This document shows positions 60,462 to 64,000 of a stretch of DNA of 64,000 nt, in pieces. The notes beneath the pieces were generated by a model that saw only the letters and a program-made list of their open reading frames with translations, did not search any database and had not been told where the DNA came from. Origin of the DNA: Saccharothrix obliqua (GTDB lineage: Bacteria > Actinomycetota > Actinomycetes > Mycobacteriales > Pseudonocardiaceae); the NCBI RefSeq assembly GCF_019375475.1, contig NZ_JAHXGQ010000004.1:558001-622000 (forward strand), read 5' to 3'. A program made the translations under genes and the position numbers. The number at the start of each line of letters is the position of its first letter. The first letter of the stretch is position 1.

Positions 60462-61661
60462 CTACGACCTGATCGGGGCCGCGGTGTCCGGCACCCCCGC
60501 GTAGTCGGGCAGCTCGACGCCGTTGAGCGCGCGGCCCACCAGCTCCACGAACCACTCGCCGGTGAAGTCGGGGCCCGGCTCGGCGTCCGGCCCGCGGACG
60601 TCGCGGCTGCGGGCGTTCAACCGGCCGATCTCCTGGTTGGCCTCGACGAACGGGCGCATCCGCGCCTCGTAGCGGGCGAACCCGGTGTCGGGGTCCCACC
60701 CCGCGGCGGCCAGCTCACCGGCCAGCACGCAGGCACCGACCAGGGCCAGCCCCGTGCCCTGGCCGGACAACGGCGACGAGCTGAACGCCGCGTCCCCGAG
60801 CAACCCCACCCGCCCGCTCGACCAGCGGTCCATCACCACCTGGGCGACCTGGTCGAGGTAGAAGTCCGGAGCGTCGTCCAGGTGCGCCAGGACGTCCGGG
60901 GTCAACCAACCCAGCCCGGCCACCCGCTCGCGCAGCAAGCGCTTCTGGGCCGCGACGTCACGGTGGTCGACGTCGAAGTCGGGCGAGGCGAAGCCGAACA
61001 TGGCCATCGCGCGGGTGGCGTCCTGGACGGGGCGCAGGAGGGCCGAGCGCCCGGGCTCCTGGTACTCGAGCAGCCAGCGGTCCAGCCCGAACTCGTTGGG
61101 CACGCTGTAGAAGGCCAGCACGTGCCCGAGGTGGCGCAGGAACCGCTCATGCGGCCCGAAAACCATCGCCCGCACCGCCGAGTGCAACCCGTCCGCCCCG
61201 ACCACCAGGTCGAAGCGCCGCCGAGCGCCACCCGCGAAGACCACGTCGACCCCGTCCACGTCCTGGGCCAGCTCGGCGACCCAGTCGCCGAAGACGTACT
61301 CGACGCCGTCACGCGTGTCGTCGTAGAGCACCCGCGACAAATCCCCGCGCAGGATCTCGATGTCCGCGATGTACCCGTCGCCACCGTCGTCCTCCGCGCG
61401 GAAGGTCTCCAGCACCTGCCCGTCCGCGTCCACGGTGTGCGCACCGGCCGTATCAGTGCACGCCGCACGCACCGCCGCGGCCAAACCCATGCGCCCGATG
61501 ACCTCCCTGGCCACCCCACGCGCGTCCACCGCCTGCCCACCGGGCCGCAACTCGGGCATCCGCTCCACCACGGTCACCTCGGCTCCCCACCGACGCAACC
61601 AGTGGGCCAACGCGGGTCCCGCGATGCTCGCCCCCACCACCAACACCCTGATACCGCTCAC
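60462..61661 (-). CDS. FAD-dependent monooxygenase
   Basis: 399 residues of the PHBH/UbiH-type class A flavin monooxygenases: GxGxxG-type FAD motif at the start (VLVVGASIAGPALAHWLRRWGAEVTVVER), the DG motif LVVGADGLHSAVR, and RVGLLGDAAFSSSPLSGQGTGLALVGACVLAGEL for the second FAD site. The likely action is hydroxylation of an aromatic or antibiotic-like substrate using NAD(P)H. The GTG at 61661 gives the motif at residue 8. It is divergent from arsC. Confidence 0.9.
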   Translation of the reverse strand: MSGIRVLVVGASIAGPALAHWLRRWGAEVTVVERMPELRPGGQAVDARGVAREVIGRMGLAAAVRAACTDTAGAHTVDADGQVLETFRAEDDGGDGYIADIEILRGDLSRVLYDDTRDGVEYVFGDWVAELAQDVDGVDVVFAGGARRRFDLVVGADGLHSAVRAMVFGPHERFLRHLGHVLAFYSVPNEFGLDRWLLEYQEPGRSALLRPVQDATRAMAMFGFASPDFDVDHRDVAAQKRLLRERVAGLGWLTPDVLAHLDDAPDFYLDQVAQVVMDRWSSGRVGLLGDAAFSSSPLSGQGTGLALVGACVLAGELAAAGWDPDTGFARYEARMRPFVEANQEIGRLNARSRDVRGPDAEPGPDFTGEWFVELVGRALNGVELPDYAGVPDTAAPIRS

Positions 61662-61816
61662 CGCGCCCCCCAGCTCACCCGTCCGGATCTTGATCCCGAA
61701 TCCTACGGTGATCCACGGCCCCGTCCGATCACTTGTTCGACAGCCGCCGCACGTGGGATGGGCAGTCACGTCGATACTTTGCTTGCCACCCCCGCACCCG
61801 AGACCGGGAGAACGCC

Positions 61817-62275
61817 GTGACCGACGCCGCTTCCACCTCGCCCGCGATCGACACGGCGGCACAGCGGCCGTCGGTGCTGTTCGTGTGCGTCCACAACGCC
61901 GGCCGCTCGCAGATGGCCGCCGCCTGGCTGTCCCACCTGGCCGGTGACCGGGTGGAGGTCCGGTCCGCCGGTTCGGCGCCCGCGGACCAGGTCAACCCGG
62001 CGGTGGTCGAGGCGATGCGCGAGGTCGGCATCGACATCTCCGCCCAGATCCCCAAGGTGCTCACCGTCGACGCGGTTCGCGAGTCCGACGTCTGCGTGAC
62101 CATGGGCTGCGGCGACGCCTGCCCGGTCTTCCCCGGCAAGCGCTACCTGGACTGGCAGCTCACCGACCCCGCCGGGCGGGGAGTCGAGGCCGTCCGACCC
62201 ATCCGCGACCGGATCAGGACCCTGGTCGAGGGCCTGATCGCCGAGATCGCTCCCCCACCGGGCACGAGCGCGTGA
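61817..62275 (+). CDS. arsC: arsenate reductase, low-molecular-weight phosphatase type
   Basis: 152 residues. The catalytic P-loop VCVHNAGRSQM places Cys24 and Arg30 in the CX5R motif. Further Cys at 93, 98 and 102 (DVCVTMGCGDACPVFPGKRYLDW) match ArsC proteins of actinomycetes that use mycothiol or thioredoxin to reduce arsenate to arsenite. GTG 61817 follows GGGAG by 6 bases. It is part of a cluster with an ArsO-like flavoprotein and an ArsR regulator, but no arsenite efflux pump lies in the window. Confidence 0.85.
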   Translation: MTDAASTSPAIDTAAQRPSVLFVCVHNAGRSQMAAAWLSHLAGDRVEVRSAGSAPADQVNPAVVEAMREVGIDISAQIPKVLTVDAVRESDVCVTMGCGDACPVFPGKRYLDWQLTDPAGRGVEAVRPIRDRIRTLVEGLIAEIAPPPGTSA

Positions 62276-62293
62276 CCACCGGCAGCACCCGGC

Positions 62294-63616
62294 TCAGCGG
62301 GCCGGCGGCGCGGGCAGCGACAGCACCTCGACCGGAGCCGGGGCGCAGCAGCCGCTGCCCGGACCGTCGGCGGGTCCGTCGAACACCCCCGACCCGCCGC
62401 ACACCCCGGTCTCGGGCAGCACCAGCTCCACCTCCGCCGCGCTCTCGTGGTCGCCGGCGATCTCGGCGACCACGCTGCGCACCTGCTCGTACCCGGTCAA
62501 CGCCAGGAACGTCGGCGCGCGGCCGTAACTCTTCATCCCCACCAGGTAGACGCCGGGCTCGGGCTGCCGCAGCTCGTTCGCCCCGTGCGGGTGGACGCTG
62601 CCGCAGGAGTGCGCGTTCGGGTCGATCAACGGCGCCAACCGGACCGGGGCGCCGAGCACCGGGTCCAGCTCCAGCCGCACCTCCGACAGCCACGAGTGGT
62701 CCGGTCGGAACCCGGTCAGCGCCACGACCTCGTCCACCGGGTCCAGGCGGTGCCCGTCCTGCGACACCAGCACCACCCGCCCGCCCTCGCGCTCGACGGC
62801 CGCGGTGCGGAACCCGGTGACCACCTCCACGTGCCCGGCGCGTGCCGCCGCCCGTGCCTCGAGCCCGAGCGCGCCCCGGGCCGGGAGCTGGTCGGCCGCA
62901 CCGCCGCCGAAGGCGTCGCCCACCCGGCCGCGGCGCAGCAGCCACGTGACGCGGGTGCCGGGGTGCCGCTCCGCGAGGTCGGCCAGCGCCACCAGGGCGG
63001 TCAGCGCCGAATGGCCGCTGCCGGCGACCGCGATCCGCTTACCCGCGTACCGCCGCGCTTCCACGGCCAGGTCGGGCACCCGGTAGGTGATCCGGTCGGC
63101 CGCCGCGCGCTCGCCGACCGCGGGCAGCCCGTCGCCACCCAGCGGGTTGGGCGAGGTCCACGTGCCCGAGGCGTCGACGACCGCGCGAGCGGTGATCCGC
63201 TCCTCCCCGTCCGCGGTTTCCACGTGCACGGTCAGCGGCTCGCCGTCCCGCCCGGCGTCCACCACCCGGTCCCGACCGCGCCGCGCCACCCCGACCACCC
63301 GCGTGCCGAACCGGACGTGCCCGTCCAACGCGTCGGCCAACGGCACCAGGTACTCCGACGCCCACTCCGCGCCCGTGGGGTACCGGCCGGCCCCCGCCGC
63401 GCTCCGCCCGGCGGCCTCCAGGAGCCGCCGGGCAGCCGGGTCGACCAGCTCCGACCACGGCGAGAACAACCGGACGTGGTGCCACTGGGCCACCGCGGCC
63501 CCCGCCTGCGAGCCCGCCTCCAGCACCAACGGCCGCAGCCCGCGCTCCAACAGGTGCGCCGCCGCGGCCAGACCGGCCGGGCCCGCGCCCACCACGACCA
63601 CCGGGAACTCGTTCAC
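62294..63616 (-). CDS. ArsO-like FAD/NAD(P)-binding flavoprotein with Cys-rich tail
   Basis: About 440 residues. The FAD motif VVVVGAGPAGLAAAAHLLERGLRPLVLEAG is at the N-terminus, HHVRLFSPWSELVDPAA follows, and the NADPH motif is RIAVAGSGHSALTALVAL. This is the flavin-monooxygenase-like architecture of ArsO proteins found in arsenic operons. The tail has clustered Cys (GVCGGSG and GSGCCAPAP), possibly metalloid-binding. It is divergent from an ArsR gene, its likely repressor. The start could be GTG 63616 (AGGTGG upstream) or ATG 63628. Confidence 0.82.
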   Translation of the reverse strand: MNEFPVVVVGAGPAGLAAAAHLLERGLRPLVLEAGSQAGAAVAQWHHVRLFSPWSELVDPAARRLLEAAGRSAAGAGRYPTGAEWASEYLVPLADALDGHVRFGTRVVGVARRGRDRVVDAGRDGEPLTVHVETADGEERITARAVVDASGTWTSPNPLGGDGLPAVGERAAADRITYRVPDLAVEARRYAGKRIAVAGSGHSALTALVALADLAERHPGTRVTWLLRRGRVGDAFGGGAADQLPARGALGLEARAAARAGHVEVVTGFRTAAVEREGGRVVLVSQDGHRLDPVDEVVALTGFRPDHSWLSEVRLELDPVLGAPVRLAPLIDPNAHSCGSVHPHGANELRQPEPGVYLVGMKSYGRAPTFLALTGYEQVRSVVAEIAGDHESAAEVELVLPETGVCGGSGVFDGPADGPGSGCCAPAPVEVLSLPAPPAR

Positions 63617-63626
63617 GATCCACCTC

Positions 63627-63715
63627 ATCCATAGAAGTCTCTCTATCAAGCAGATGGGGAATCTATAGACGAGCAACTATGGATGCAACCGGAGGGGCGG
63701 CTATAGTCGGTGTCG
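63627..63715. promoter_or_regulatory. divergent ArsR-type regulatory region
   Basis: An AT-richer stretch between the flavoprotein and ArsR genes. It contains an 8-bp inverted repeat ATCCATAG (63627-63634) / CTATGGAT (63677-63684) and inner CTAT/ATAG elements, plausible operator sites. A TATAGT -10 box at 63703-63708 lies 7 bp before the ArsR GTG, so that transcript is probably leaderless. Confidence 0.5.
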
Positions 63716-64000
63716 TGACGCCGACGACGCCCACCGCGCTGCCCGACGAGGACGCCGCGACCTTCGCCCGCTGGTTCGCCTGCCTGTCCGACCCCACCCG
63801 CGTGAAGCTGCTGCACACCGTCGCCGTCCAACCCGGCGGCACCACCGTCGGCGCCCTGGCCGAACTGCTCGGCGTCAGCCAGCCCACCTGCACCCACCAC
63901 CTGCGCAAACTCGCCGACGTCGGCTTCGTCCACCTGCGCAGGCAGGGCACCACCACCCTGGTCACGGTCAACGCCGCGTGCTGCACCGGCCTGCCCCACG
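63716..64000 (+). CDS. arsR: ArsR-family metalloregulator (partial, runs off the window)
   Basis: The first 95 residues are visible. The winged helix (about 17-85) reads FARWFACLSDPTRVKLLHTVAVQPGGTTVGALAELLGVSQPTCTHHLRKLADVGFVHLRRQGTTTLVTV. Cys59 in the recognition helix and Cys89-Cys90 (NAACCTGLPH) after the wing could form a metalloid site. It probably represses the divergent ArsO-like gene until arsenite or a similar ion is present. Confidence 0.88.

Overview
The window is chromosomal DNA from a high-GC, filamentous-type actinomycete. Nearly every gene has a G or C in the third codon position, and GTG starts and 4-bp GTGA/ATGA gene overlaps are very common. The gene set (ArsC of the mycothiol-type architecture, DUF3140/DUF2795 proteins, XRE regulators with C-terminal helical repeats, SpoIIE phosphatases, a GH19 chitinase) fits the Pseudonocardiaceae (Saccharothrix/Actinosynnema/Lentzea type). 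The genus is an inference; no rRNA or tRNA gene was found.

Layout. 1-2944: the 3' end of a complex I operon (the tail of a probable nuoL, then nuoM and nuoN). 3347-9409: assorted single genes (LacI regulator facing a cupin gene, DinB-like protein, radical SAM enzyme, isochorismatase-like hydrolase, YfcE-like phosphoesterase, and a divergent HxlR regulator/quinone reductase pair). 9558-17913: a tightly coupled respiratory nitrate operon, narK-narG-narH-narJ-narI plus a small cupin gene. 17914-28500: an accessory, decayed region. It holds a flavoprotein relic, small unknown genes, a DddA/SCP1.201-type deaminase toxin with an Imm1-type immunity gene, a frameshifted and an intact APH-fold kinase, an XRE regulator, a P-loop kinase tail, a NUDIX hydrolase, a secreted helical-toroid protein behind a cobalamin riboswitch, and a metE relic. 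A second cobalamin riboswitch points the other way at about 28504-28640, towards valine-catabolism genes (mmsA-like, HIBCH; 29070-31609).

31629-42966: two signalling operons on the minus strand. The first has six genes with overlapping ends: RsbR, RsbS, RsbT, an RsbT/RsbX fusion, a hybrid sensor kinase and a response-regulator phosphatase, which together form a stressosome-type partner-switching module. The second is a 1673-codon multidomain kinase/phosphatase followed by a STAS anti-anti-sigma gene. 43296-49544: LuxR regulator, GH19 chitinase, secreted beta-propeller and secreted Gly-rich beta-helix. 49804-53371: a three-subunit molybdenum aldehyde oxidoreductase (PaoABC type). 53378-56434: DUF3140, DUF2795, an array of 94-bp repeats, and an ECF sigma factor with a membrane partner. 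56491-60378: TetR/questin-oxidase-like pair, GNAT, small secreted protein. 60462-64000: FAD monooxygenase and an arsenic-type cluster (ArsC, ArsO-like flavoprotein, ArsR).

The most interesting parts are the deaminase toxin locus, whose promoter and 5' leader are duplicated at the nearby XRE gene, and the pair of oppositely oriented cobalamin riboswitches around a collapsed metE. The 94-bp repeat array also stands out. All calls come from reading sequence and translations; no database search was run.
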